A DNA stretch of 64,000 nucleotides from Shimia sp. R9_2 (GTDB lineage: Bacteria > Pseudomonadota > Alphaproteobacteria > Rhodobacterales > Rhodobacteraceae). Position numbers and translations under genes: made by a program. The stretch's first letter is position 1. The number at the start of each line of letters is the position of its first letter. The stretch covers positions 558,001 to 622,000 of the forward strand of contig NZ_JAGHRO010000002.1 of NCBI RefSeq assembly GCF_017743735.1, in the 5' to 3' direction. This document shows, in pieces, positions 29,243-38,035 of the stretch. Below the pieces are notes generated by a model. That model was given only the letters and a program-made list of their open reading frames with translations. It did no database searches and was not told where the DNA came from.

Positions 29243-29393
29243 TTTCGCCTCCTGTTTGGTCATATTGCCGCGATGCAGAATCGCGTTTCTACCACCGAGA
29301 TACCGGCGGCAAAGTAACATTGCAACCATCTACGGCTGTTTTTTGTAACTTTATGACCCAGCAGTTGCAGCATTTCACGCTGCGCATGCGAAA

Positions 29394-30824
29394 TTAACTC
29401 AATAAGTGACGCACTGAATTGGCATAGAATGCCAGCTCATCATCTTGATTTTCTTTCCTAAAGTAGCGATCACCCTCTTGGGCGATCATGCGACGGCCGA
29501 CCAAAATACGCAGTCCGGTTTCCGTTGCGTCCTCATCTCCGGCGTCTTGCGCCCCTTCCGAAGCGTCACCCAGCCGGGCCATATGGCCATCATACACCAT
29601 TTTGACCTCATCGAGGGTCATCGGCGCCTCAGCGTCCTGCAAAATCGCGGCCACCAGCGGCACAGATAGCACAGGCACCACCGCGTTGATGCGCTCCATC
29701 AGTTCCATAGACAGCGGTTCAGCAAGGTCTTCACTCTCTTGCCGCGCCTGCCCCGCGACAAACTCCGTCAGCGACAGCGGATGACCAAACCGCACCCCTG
29801 CGGTGCCAAATTTGCGGTAGCGCCCAACGAAGCGCAGCAGGATCTGCTTCATAAAAAAGCCGAGGATCACGCTGATGCGCGCGCGGAACCCTTTCCCCCC
29901 ACGCGCCTTGGCTTCCAGCAAAATGCGATCTTCCAGCACACGGTCGTAGTTCAGGGCCACCGGTACAAACACCACATCATGCCCCTGCTCCTCAAAACCA
30001 TCAAAGGCATCCGTGATATATTTGAGCAGCCCGCGTTTCGGCTCCTGCGGGGCACCATCAAGGCTCAGCCGACCTTCCGGGAACATGGCCTGTGTCACCC
30101 CGGCCTCAGTGGCCAGCCGCACATAGGCTGCCAAAACCCGGCGATAGAGATCACTTTGAGACCGTCGCCGAATAAAGTAGGCCCCCATCGCCCGGATCAG
30201 ACGGCTCAGCGGCCAAACACGCGCCCACTCCCCGACCGCATAGGTCAGCGCAGACCGTCGCGCCGCCAGATAGGTCACAAGCACATAATCCATGTTGCTG
30301 CGGTGGTTCATCACAAAAACCACCGTGGCATCTTTGGGCAGCGCATTAATCGCAGCCTCATCGGCAAAGCCCACACGCACATGATACAGAGCGCGGCTGA
30401 AGAAACGCGTCAGGCGAATAGCGACCCCAAAATACATGGTGGCTGAGAAAGACGGAACGATCTCCCGCGCGTACCGGCGGGCCTCCTCAAAGGCCACGGC
30501 GTCGGGAATACCTTTCTCGCGGGCATATTCCGACACCGCCCGTGTGACGTCCGGCTGATAGATCAGCCGCTGGATCATGTCATGGCGCTGCGCCAGCTTG
30601 AACGGCTCAATCGGTCGCTGCAGGCGCTCGTTCAACTGCGCCACAGCCCGCTCCATCCGCCGCCGGAAAAACCAGCGCACAGAGGGAAAAAGCAAATGGC
30701 TCGCGGCTGTTACAATCGCAAACAGCAGGATCAGCACAAACAGCCAAAGAGGAAGTTCTACGGTCGATGTCATGGCGCGGAGTCTGTCAACTGCGTCTGC
30801 TGAGGTAAACAGGTATCTCTGCAT
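29394..30824 (-). CDS. PlsB-like 1-acyl-/glycerol-3-phosphate acyltransferase
   Basis: A 476-residue PlsC/PlsB superfamily acyltransferase. One transmembrane helix is near the N-terminus (LPLWLFVLILLFAIVTAAS). The acyltransferase motifs are NHRSNMDY (catalytic NHxxxxD form), MFPEGRLS and PVALNYDR. It should acylate glycerol-3-phosphate or a lysophospholipid at the inner membrane. ATG 30824 is chosen because GGAG lies about seven bases upstream; ATG 30773, closer to the helix, has none. It sits between ccr and ecm and shares its promoter region with ecm. Confidence 0.82.
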   Translation of the reverse strand: MQRYLFTSADAVDRLRAMTSTVELPLWLFVLILLFAIVTAASHLLFPSVRWFFRRRMERAVAQLNERLQRPIEPFKLAQRHDMIQRLIYQPDVTRAVSEYAREKGIPDAVAFEEARRYAREIVPSFSATMYFGVAIRLTRFFSRALYHVRVGFADEAAINALPKDATVVFVMNHRSNMDYVLVTYLAARRSALTYAVGEWARVWPLSRLIRAMGAYFIRRRSQSDLYRRVLAAYVRLATEAGVTQAMFPEGRLSLDGAPQEPKRGLLKYITDAFDGFEEQGHDVVFVPVALNYDRVLEDRILLEAKARGGKGFRARISVILGFFMKQILLRFVGRYRKFGTAGVRFGHPLSLTEFVAGQARQESEDLAEPLSMELMERINAVVPVLSVPLVAAILQDAEAPMTLDEVKMVYDGHMARLGDASEGAQDAGDEDATETGLRILVGRRMIAQEGDRYFRKENQDDELAFYANSVRHLLS

Positions 30825-30857
30825 GCCCGCCTCCGCCTGCCGGAATGACGGGACGTA

Positions 30858-30872
30858 TTTGCCGCAACGCAG
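30858..30872. promoter_or_regulatory. 15-bp motif TTTGCCGCAACGCAG before ecm, shared with mcl2
   Basis: The motif lies in the divergent region between the acyltransferase and ecm. An identical 15-mer, also preceded by CGTAT, is at 52071-52085 upstream of mcl2. Its core TTGC-C-GCAA is an inverted repeat, as expected for a dimeric regulator. TTGCGCAT follows at 30882. Confidence 0.5.
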
Positions 30873-30965
30873 CGAATTGACTTGCGCATGATGTTTCGCA
30901 TATCTACGCTCAAACGCAAGATTATTGCCGAGCTCTATCTTGGCCGCCGAACAGAGGGAAGCCCC

Positions 30966-32942
30966 ATGTCGCAGACGCAGCAAACCCCGACCAAAGACCG
31001 TCCCTGGTTGATTCGGACCTATGCCGGTCACTCCACCGCCAAAGCCTCAAACGCGCTCTACCGCTCCAATCTGGAAAAGGGCCAAACCGGCCTTTCCGTG
31101 GCTTTCGATCTCCCGACCCAGACCGGTTATGACAGCGACCACGTGCTCTCGCGCGGCGAAGTGGGCAAAGTGGGTGTACCTGTGTGTCACCTTGGCGACA
31201 TGCGCACCCTGTTTGACCAGATCCCGCTGGAGCAAATGAACACCTCCATGACCATCAACGCTACCGCGCCGTGGCTGTTGTCGCTCTATATTGCGGTTGC
31301 CGAAGAACAGGGCGCGGATGTCACCAAGCTGCAGGGCACGGTGCAAAACGACCTGATCAAGGAATACCTGTCGCGCGGCACTTATATCTGCCCGCCCGAA
31401 CCAAGCCTGAAGATGATCGCGGATGTGGCGGAATACTGCTACACCAATGTGCCCAAGTGGAACCCGATGAACGTCTGTTCCTACCACTTGCAGGAAGCAG
31501 GCGCGACGCCCGAGCAGGAGCTGGCCTTTGCGCTCGCCACCGCCATCGCCGTGCTTGACGCCCTCAAGCCCCGCGTTCCCGAAGAAGATTTCCCGCGCCT
31601 TTGCGGCCGTATCTCCTTCTTTGTGAATGCCGGCATCCGCTTTGTCACCGAGATGTGCAAAATGCGCGCCTTTGTGGATCTCTGGGACGAAATTCTGGTT
31701 GAGCGCTACGGTGTGACCGATCCCAAATCGCGCCGCTTCCGCTACGGGGTGCAGGTGAACTCTCTCGGCCTGACCGAGCAGCAGCCTGAAAACAACGTGT
31801 ACCGCATTCTGATCGAAATGCTGGCGGTGACCCTGTCCAAAAAGGCCCGTGCCCGCGCGGTGCAATTGCCCGCTTGGAACGAGGCCCTCGGCCTGCCCCG
31901 CCCTTGGGATCAGCAATGGTCCATGCGCATGCAACAGATCATGGCCTTTGAAACCGACCTGCTGGAATATGACGATCTGTTTGACGGCAACCCCGCAGTG
32001 GACGCCAAAGTCGAAGAACTCAAGGCAGGTGCCCGCAGCGAGCTTGCCAACCTCGGTAGCATGGGCGGTGCCATCGGTGCCATCGACTACATGAAATCCC
32101 GCCTTGTGGACAGCAACGCCGACCGCCTCAACCGCATCGAGGCTGGCGAAACCGTCGTGGTCGGGGTGAACAAATTCCAGAAAGGCGAGCCTTCCCCGCT
32201 GATGACCGGTGATGGCGGCATCATGGTGGTGGACCCTGCTGTGGAGCAGGATCAGATCGGCCGCCTGAACGAGTGGCGCGCCACCCGCGATCAGGTCACC
32301 GTGGAAAAAGCCCTGAAAGATCTGCGCGAAGCAGCCGCCAGCGGCGCAAACGTGATGCCCGCCTCTATTGCGGCCGCCAAAGCCGGCGTCACAACCGGTG
32401 AGTGGGCCGCGCAAATGCGGGTTGTACACGGCGAATACCGCGGCCCAACCGGGGTATCAGGCGCGCCGTCCAACAAAACCGAAGGGTTGGATGACATCCG
32501 GGATGCCGTGGATGCGGTTTCCGACCGTCTGGGCCGCCGCCTGAAGTTTGTCATTGGCAAACCGGGCCTTGACGGTCACTCCAATGGCGCCGAGCAAATC
32601 GCCTTCCGCGCACGCGATTGCGGCATGGACATCACCTATGACGGCATCCGCCTTACCCCGGAGGAGATCGTGGCCAAGGCGCTTGAAGATGAGGCCCATG
32701 TTGTCGGGCTCTCTATTTTGTCAGGCTCGCACATCCCGCTGGTCGAAGACCTCATGGCACGCATGTCTGCCGCTGGTCTGGGCGACACACCGGTGATCGT
32801 GGGTGGCATCATTCCGGATGACGACGCAGAACACCTGCGGGCGATGGGCGTGGCGCGGGTTTACACCCCGAAAGACTTCGAACTGAACATCATCATGCGC
32901 GATATCGTGACCTTGGCAGCCCCGGAGTCTGCAGCCGCATAA
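30966..32942 (+). CDS. ecm: Ethylmalonyl-CoA mutase (coenzyme B12-dependent)
   Basis: A 658-residue acyl-CoA mutase with a TIM-barrel substrate domain (starting RTYAGHSTAKASNALYR) and a C-terminal B12 domain carrying GLDGHSNGAEQ, where H538 is the lower cobalt ligand. It isomerises ethylmalonyl-CoA to methylsuccinyl-CoA. Ecm is recognised by its shorter N-terminus compared with methylmalonyl-CoA mutase and by the ccr gene close by. Start 30966 has GAGGGA just upstream. A hairpin follows the stop. Confidence 0.9.
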   Translation: MSQTQQTPTKDRPWLIRTYAGHSTAKASNALYRSNLEKGQTGLSVAFDLPTQTGYDSDHVLSRGEVGKVGVPVCHLGDMRTLFDQIPLEQMNTSMTINATAPWLLSLYIAVAEEQGADVTKLQGTVQNDLIKEYLSRGTYICPPEPSLKMIADVAEYCYTNVPKWNPMNVCSYHLQEAGATPEQELAFALATAIAVLDALKPRVPEEDFPRLCGRISFFVNAGIRFVTEMCKMRAFVDLWDEILVERYGVTDPKSRRFRYGVQVNSLGLTEQQPENNVYRILIEMLAVTLSKKARARAVQLPAWNEALGLPRPWDQQWSMRMQQIMAFETDLLEYDDLFDGNPAVDAKVEELKAGARSELANLGSMGGAIGAIDYMKSRLVDSNADRLNRIEAGETVVVGVNKFQKGEPSPLMTGDGGIMVVDPAVEQDQIGRLNEWRATRDQVTVEKALKDLREAAASGANVMPASIAAAKAGVTTGEWAAQMRVVHGEYRGPTGVSGAPSNKTEGLDDIRDAVDAVSDRLGRRLKFVIGKPGLDGHSNGAEQIAFRARDCGMDITYDGIRLTPEEIVAKALEDEAHVVGLSILSGSHIPLVEDLMARMSAAGLGDTPVIVGGIIPDDDAEHLRAMGVARVYTPKDFELNIIMRDIVTLAAPESAAA

Positions 32943-32986
32943 GAAATCGCGCCTCAACTCTTTATTGAGAAAGAAACAGATTTAAG

Positions 32987-33011
32987 CGGGAAAGGAATAC
33001 TCTTTCCCGCA
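32987..33011 (+). terminator. Terminator-like hairpin after ecm
   Basis: A 9-bp perfect stem GCGGGAAAG / CTTTCCCGC with a 7-base loop, 45 bp after the ecm stop; no clear T tract follows. Confidence 0.55.
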
Positions 33012-33123
33012 ACTAATTCGTGCAATTTCTCGGAATTTCACCCGGTTAATAGATATTACACTTGCAATCTCTATGTAGCATCGGCGAAAAGTTGCCACCA
33101 CCACATGAATAGAGACTACACAA

Positions 33124-33438
33124 ATGAACTTGGAAGAATTGTCCCGCGACGCACTTATTGATCTGCGCGCGCAAATTGACATTCAACTGGAGAAGCGCGA
33201 AGCACAGCGCAAAACCGACGCGCTGAAAGCTGTCGAAGAAGCTGCCGAGAAATACGGTTTCTCTCTGGAAGAACTGGCAACTGCGACCGGCAAGAAAAAG
33301 AACGGCTTTATGAAAGGCGTGCCGAAATACGCGCACCCCGAGGACAAGACCCAAACCTGGACCGGCAAGGGCCGCAAGCCAAAATGGTTTGATCAGGCTC
33401 TGGCCGCAGGCATCACGCCTGATCAAATGGAAGTCTGA
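33124..33438 (+). CDS. H-NS-family nucleoid protein (HvrA-like)
   Basis: A 104-residue H-NS-type DNA-binding protein. The N-terminal half is a helical, coiled-coil-like oligomerisation region. The C-terminal domain has the family signature TWTGKGRKPKWF, which inserts into the minor groove of AT-rich DNA. It resembles the HvrA and Spb regulators of Rhodobacter. It stands alone between two hairpins in an AT-rich upstream region, so it may bind its own promoter. Shine-Dalgarno is weak. Confidence 0.87.
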   Translation: MNLEELSRDALIDLRAQIDIQLEKREAQRKTDALKAVEEAAEKYGFSLEELATATGKKKNGFMKGVPKYAHPEDKTQTWTGKGRKPKWFDQALAAGITPDQMEV

Positions 33439-33472
33439 TCGACGACTTTCGGTTAAGTGACGACCGCTTTTG

Positions 33473-33530
33473 AAAGCCGGGGCCTTCGCAGACACCTCAC
33501 AAAGGTTGATCTGACAGAGGCCCCGGCTTT
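33473..33530 (+). terminator. Long hairpin after the H-NS-like gene
   Basis: AAAGCCGGGGCCT (33473-33485) and AGGCCCCGGCTTT (33518-33530) form a 13-bp perfect stem with a 32-base loop, then ATTGCTTTG. It probably ends the H-NS transcript; the large loop is unusual. Confidence 0.6.
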
Positions 33531-33653
33531 ATTGCTTTGAATTAAGCACTTTCCCTGAATTCCGTCTTGATGTTGCCCACGCGGTTGCGCATCAAGGCTC
33601 TTTATTGACAGCGACCGCTATGCCGTCGCTTTGATGCTTGAAAGGATACCTGC

Positions 33654-34358
33654 ATGACCGTCCATATCGGCGCCCAGCCCGGAGATATTGCTGAAACAGT
33701 GCTGCTGCCTGGCGACCCGTATCGCGCCAAATGGGCTGCAGAAAGCTTCCTGAGTGACGTGAAGCTCATCAACGAAGTGCGCGGCATGCTTGGCTTCACC
33801 GGCACGTGGAAAGGCAATCGCGTCACCATCCACGGCTCCGGCATGGGCATGCCCTCCCTGTCAATCTACGCCAATGAGCTGATGAAAGATTATGGCGCTC
33901 AGACCCTGATCCGCATCGGCTCCTGTGGCGGCATGCAGGAAAGCGTGAAAGTGCGTGATGTCATCATCGCCATGACAGCCACCTCGCTCTCTACCCCGTC
34001 GCGCGGCATCTTCAAAGAGATCAATTTCGCCCCCTGTGCAGACTACGGCCTTCTGCGTGCTGCGGCGGATGCGGCCACCGCCAAAGGCACCCCCACCCAT
34101 GTGGGCGGCATCTACAGCTCCGATGTGTTTTATGACGAACGCCCTGATCTGAACGAGCAGATGACACGCCACGGCATCCTAGGCGTCGAAATGGAAGCGG
34201 CAGAGCTTTATAATCTTGCGGCCCGCCACGGCCGCCGCGCTCTGGCGGTGCTCACCGTGTCCGACCACCTACTGACCGGCGAAGCCCTGCCCTCCGAGGA
34301 TCGCGAGAAGAGCTTTGGCGATATGGTCGAAATCGCACTGGAAGCGGCTTTCGCCTAA
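33654..34358 (+). CDS. deoD: Purine nucleoside phosphorylase DeoD
   Basis: A 234-residue hexameric-type purine nucleoside phosphorylase that splits purine nucleosides with phosphate. Typical DeoD stretches are [46 protein letters not shown] and the active-site Asp in TVSDHL. AAAGGA precedes the ATG. Length equals E. coli DeoD. A TTGACA at 33605-33610 could be a -35 box, but no matching -10 is clear. Confidence 0.95.
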   Translation: MTVHIGAQPGDIAETVLLPGDPYRAKWAAESFLSDVKLINEVRGMLGFTGTWKGNRVTIHGSGMGMPSLSIYANELMKDYGAQTLIRIGSCGGMQESVKVRDVIIAMTATSLSTPSRGIFKEINFAPCADYGLLRAAADAATAKGTPTHVGGIYSSDVFYDERPDLNEQMTRHGILGVEMEAAELYNLAARHGRRALAVLTVSDHLLTGEALPSEDREKSFGDMVEIALEAAFA

Positions 34359-34375
34359 AGTCTTCACATTTGACC

Positions 34376-34395
34376 GGGGGCGCAGCTGCGTCCCC
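34376..34395 (+). terminator. GC-rich hairpin after deoD
   Basis: A near-perfect palindrome with arms GGGGGCGC / GCGTCCCC around AGCT, 17 bp past the deoD stop. No T tract, so termination is uncertain. Confidence 0.45.
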
Positions 34396-34477
34396 GCGTC
34401 CTCCTTGCGACCCGCGCCCTTACATGCCAAACACATCCCAGAACAAAGCCCCTTCTGAGATCACATAAGGCCATGAC

Positions 34478-35143
34478 ATGACGCGCGTATTGCAAACCCT
34501 CCGCAAAGAACCCGCCTCCGGCGAAACTCGTTCCGCGGTGATTTTCCTGCATGGCTATGGTGCCAATGGCGCCGATCTGTTGGGGTTGGCCGATCCGCTG
34601 GCGGAACACCTCCCCGACACGCTGTTTCTTTCACCTGACGCGCCCGAAGAAATCCCCGGCATGCCTATGGGCCGCCAGTGGTTCCCCATTCCGTGGATTG
34701 ACGGTTCCTCGGAAGAAGAAAGCGAACGCGGCATGATGGCAGCGGTCGATGATCTGAACGCCTTTCTGGACGCTGTGATGGTGGATGAAGATCTGCTGCC
34801 GGAACAGGTTGTGCTGCTGGGCTTCTCCCAGGGTACCATGATGAGCCTGCACGTTGCGCCGCGTCGCGAAGATCCGGTCGCAGGTGTGGTGGCCTTTTCC
34901 GGCCGCCTGCTGCAGCCTGATTTGCTCAAGGACGAAGCGGTCAGCAAACCACCGGTCCTGCTCATTCACGGAGATCAGGACGATGTGGTCCCGCCGCAAT
35001 CTCTTCCCGAAGCCGCTGAGGCGCTTCAAGAAGCCGGTTTTACAGATGTCTACGCCCACATCATGAAAGGCACCGCCCACGGCATCGCGCCAGATGGTCT
35101 CGGCGTCGCCCTCGCCTTTATGCGCGACAAATTGGGCCTCTAA
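34478..35143 (+). CDS. Alpha/beta-hydrolase carboxylesterase (phospholipase/carboxylesterase family)
   Basis: A 221-residue serine hydrolase of the acyl-protein-thioesterase-like carboxylesterase family. The nucleophile elbow is GFSQGT, the Asp is in LLIHGDQDDVVP, and the His is in GTAHGIAPDG. FLHGYGANGADL forms the oxyanion region. It may hydrolyse short esters or lysophospholipids. It follows deoD at a distance of 119 bp, with a hairpin between them, so it may be transcribed separately. Confidence 0.88.
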   Translation: MTRVLQTLRKEPASGETRSAVIFLHGYGANGADLLGLADPLAEHLPDTLFLSPDAPEEIPGMPMGRQWFPIPWIDGSSEEESERGMMAAVDDLNAFLDAVMVDEDLLPEQVVLLGFSQGTMMSLHVAPRREDPVAGVVAFSGRLLQPDLLKDEAVSKPPVLLIHGDQDDVVPPQSLPEAAEALQEAGFTDVYAHIMKGTAHGIAPDGLGVALAFMRDKLGL

Positions 35144-35153
35144 AGCCTGCTCC

Positions 35154-35213
35154 ATCTCAGCCCCGGGCAAAATGAAAAACGTCACGGTTTGTTATTGCCA
35201 AAGGGGCTGAGAT
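35154..35213. repeat. Inverted repeat ATCTCAGCCCC / GGGGCTGAGAT
   Basis: An 11-bp perfect inverted repeat with arms at 35154-35164 and 35203-35213, separated by 38 bases. It starts 10 bp after the esterase stop and may be the end of that transcript. A second small hairpin GAGGC-CGAT-GCCTC is near 35302. The remaining AT-rich sequence to 35435 is probably the promoter of the next gene. Confidence 0.55.
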
Positions 35214-35435
35214 AAAAATGCAGTTCAAGAAGAAAACCCTTTGAGAAGTTCAACCTTGAATTTTCTTCTGTAAATTGCTGGTTGAGTGCATCCGCATTAA
35301 TGAGGCCGATGCCTCAAGGCCACGCCTTTTAAAAACTCTCACAAAATTCGCGGCTGAAACCCAATTTCGCTTGGGTCGCCCCGACGCCCAAGATACTGTC
35401 CTTTCGTACTAACCCTATTGTTACTGGAGCCCACC

Positions 35436-37091
35436 GTGAGCCATCACAATTCTGAGGCGCGCCCCTTTTCCCCTTTGGTTCTGACACTGAGCTTGACCAC
35501 TGCAACCGCTATTCCGGCCCTTGCCACCGCACAATCCGCCAGCCCTTCAGTGGTCGAAGGCCCTCCCACGCGGATCGTGGGCTTTGAAACGGCAAACGTG
35601 AACCACGCAGGCACGGTGGAGTTCAACATCGGCGCGCGCCAGAACTCTCCTGACACACCGACGGGCACAGGAAACCAGATCTACAATGGCGGCGGCTCCT
35701 ACGCTTTCACAGACCGCTTTACCATGGGCATCGACGTCCAGAACTTTGTGGATCCCATCGGCGGCCCGGTCGCAGGTTTTCCAACCATCCCGCAGATCGA
35801 GACCACCGAAGTCGCGCTCTGGGGCAAGTACCAGCTCTTTAACAACGGCCGCCTAAGTGTTGCTGCCCTTGGCTCGGTTGAGAACTTCGCTGCGCTACGC
35901 TCCGATTTCTGGGGCGGCTTTGACACCACTCAGGATGGGGTCTTCGTCGGCGCGATCAAAGCACCGATCACCTACAGCATCTCGCCCAAGCTTCAGCTGC
36001 ATCTGACCCCAGGTGTCACCCTCGCACCTGACGACATCGCCGGCGATGAATTTTACGGCACCATCGTCAGCCTCGGCGCCGGGGTCAGCTACCGCGCTTC
36101 CAACCGCGTGCTGATGTTCGGGACCATCGAAACAGCGGTCTCCGGCGACAACACCATCAACAGCGATGGCAATTTTGAAAGCGTTCCGGTCTGGACCGTG
36201 GGCGGGCGCTACAACGTCACTCCACGCCTTGGGCTTGAGGGGTACCTCACCAACGGATGGGGCAACACACCGGCCACCAGTGTCATGACCTTCTGGCCGG
36301 ATGGCGATGACGTTCTCGCCGGCGCCCGCCTGATCTACACCCCCGGCGCCAATCGCCCGGTCAGCTATCGCAGCCTGTCTCTGCCACCCACCACACGTCA
36401 GGTAAACCTGCAACAGGACGGCTTCACGCTTGGCAGCGCCGACACGCTTGAGCCCGGCATGCTGCGCACCGACGTCTGGGGAGGCAACGACAGCAACCAA
36501 GGCGTCTCGCTGAGCTTCAGCCCAGATCGCGACGGTGAAATTCAGGTCATCTTTGAAAAATACTCAGACAACCCAACCGCAGATCAGGACCTCGTGCCCA
36601 CCACCAGCGTGCGCTACATGGTCGGCCCGAAACTGCGCTTCATGGATCAGAACAACGGCAATCTCTTCTCCCTCACCGGACGGATGCTTTATGGACGTCA
36701 AATCAACTCTGATCCAACCAAGGTCGGCGTGTTCTACACCGATCTGATCGCCAACTACAAAACCAGAAACGGCTTCTCCTTCACTGCCAGCCCCAAGATC
36801 GGCGCCTTTGGCAACAACGAACTGGTCGGCTTTGGAATGGGCGTGAACTACGGCTTTGACAACGGCCTGGAACTGATCGCCGAAGTCACGCCGATCGGTC
36901 GCGATGGTGACGAGGCCACATGGGCCGCCGGCGCGCGCTATCACCTTGGCAAATCCGGCTTCACCGTGGACGCCCAAGCCACCAACGCCATTGGCCGTCA
37001 TGGCATCGGCAGCATGGTCGCACAGGACGACACACGCTTCGCGCTCACCCTGTCAAAAACCTTCGATCTCAACGGATTGAAGTTCTACTAA
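35436..37091 (+). CDS. Predicted outer-membrane beta-barrel protein of unknown function
   Basis: A 551-residue protein starting with GTG (VSHHNSEARP) preceded by CTGGAG; a TTG at 35418 would add six residues. A signal peptide ends near ATAQSA. The rest is rich in alternating polar and aromatic beta-strand stretches (GNQIYNGGGSYAFTDRFTMG, FSFTASPKIGAFG, WAAGARYHLGKSGF) and ends in LKFY with a terminal aromatic residue, as bacterial outer-membrane barrels do. No family was recognised. It stands alone, with a long upstream region and a strong hairpin downstream. Confidence 0.75.
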   Translation: MSHHNSEARPFSPLVLTLSLTTATAIPALATAQSASPSVVEGPPTRIVGFETANVNHAGTVEFNIGARQNSPDTPTGTGNQIYNGGGSYAFTDRFTMGIDVQNFVDPIGGPVAGFPTIPQIETTEVALWGKYQLFNNGRLSVAALGSVENFAALRSDFWGGFDTTQDGVFVGAIKAPITYSISPKLQLHLTPGVTLAPDDIAGDEFYGTIVSLGAGVSYRASNRVLMFGTIETAVSGDNTINSDGNFESVPVWTVGGRYNVTPRLGLEGYLTNGWGNTPATSVMTFWPDGDDVLAGARLIYTPGANRPVSYRSLSLPPTTRQVNLQQDGFTLGSADTLEPGMLRTDVWGGNDSNQGVSLSFSPDRDGEIQVIFEKYSDNPTADQDLVPTTSVRYMVGPKLRFMDQNNGNLFSLTGRMLYGRQINSDPTKVGVFYTDLIANYKTRNGFSFTASPKIGAFGNNELVGFGMGVNYGFDNGLELIAEVTPIGRDGDEATWAAGARYHLGKSGFTVDAQATNAIGRHGIGSMVAQDDTRFALTLSKTFDLNGLKFY

Positions 37092-37420
37092 AGCGCGCTA
37101 CTCGCACCAAATTTAAGGCCACGAGCCGCTTTGCCGCGCCGACCATTGGGCTAAGCCTCGCCTCAGCGAAACTAGCCCAACGCGCAGCAGGCAAAGCCCT
37201 TCTGCAAAAGCCCCTTTACGCCGCGCTTGATATTCAAGCGCGGCGCTTACATTTTATCCACAGGCCTGTCATCAAAGCGTCATTGGGCGCTGGCATCCTG
37301 CAGCTGTCTCAGCATCGGCGAAAATCACGTATATCGTGAGACTTGTCAGATGAAAGACACGAGATATAGTGGTTGCAAGCAGGTCGGCCGAAAGGCCAAT
37401 GGCGCATAGGGAGAGCTAAG
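37092..37420. other. 329-bp intergenic region before the HNH gene
   Basis: Contains the terminator at 37219-37245 and, nearer the HNH gene, TCACG-TATAT-CGTGA at 37325-37339, a 15-bp dyad that could be an operator. No coding sequence is supported here. Confidence 0.5.
37219..37245 (+). terminator. Terminator-like hairpin after the outer-membrane protein gene
   Basis: A 12-bp perfect stem CGCCGCGCTTGA / TCAAGCGCGGCG with a 3-base loop, followed by CTTACATTTTAT. Confidence 0.65.
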
Positions 37421-38005
37421 ATGGACGGCGATTTCAGGACAGAATTCACACGAAGTCCCGGCGGGTTGAAACACCACCCTGCCCTTGTCCTCAACGCCGA
37501 CTACCGCCCGCTCTCCTACTACCCGCTCTCCCTTTGGCCTTGGCAAGATGCCATCAAAGCCGCCTATATGGACCGTGTCGACATCGTGGCTGAATATGAC
37601 CATGTGGTCCGCAGCCCCTCTACCGAGATACGTATCCCCTCGGTTGTCGTTCTCAAAGACTATGTAAAACTGCAAAAGCGCGTGGCCTTCACGCGCTTTA
37701 ATTTATTTCTGAGGGACGAATTCCAATGCCAGTACTGCGGTGCCAAAGGGGACCTGACTTTTGATCACGTCATTCCCCGTGCCGCAGGTGGCGTCACAAG
37801 CTGGGAGAATGTGGTGGCAGCCTGTTCGCCCTGCAACCTCAAGAAAGGCTCCAAGAGCCTGCGCCAGGCGCATATGAGCCTACGTAAGCCCCCACGCCAG
37901 CCCGGCTCTGAGGAACTGCGTAATGTGGGCCGTAAATTCCCGCCCAACTTCCTGCATGACAGCTGGATGGACTATCTCTATTGGGATGCGGAGTTGCAGG
38001 CATAA
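37421..38005 (+). CDS. HNH endonuclease
   Basis: A 194-residue protein with a C-terminal HNH nuclease fold: the zinc-type CxxC in CQYCGA, the catalytic DHVIPRAAGG, the middle Asn in SWENVVAACSPCN and a second CxxC. The N-terminal half (LVLNADYRPLSYYPLSLWPW) is shared by a widespread alphaproteobacterial chromosomal family that is not tied to a restriction system or phage. ATG 37421 has GGAGAG six bases upstream; the frame extends to 37373 without support. Confidence 0.88.
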   Translation: MDGDFRTEFTRSPGGLKHHPALVLNADYRPLSYYPLSLWPWQDAIKAAYMDRVDIVAEYDHVVRSPSTEIRIPSVVVLKDYVKLQKRVAFTRFNLFLRDEFQCQYCGAKGDLTFDHVIPRAAGGVTSWENVVAACSPCNLKKGSKSLRQAHMSLRKPPRQPGSEELRNVGRKFPPNFLHDSWMDYLYWDAELQA

Positions 38006-38035
38006 AACCCCTTGACTGCTCCGGCAGAGTATCCG

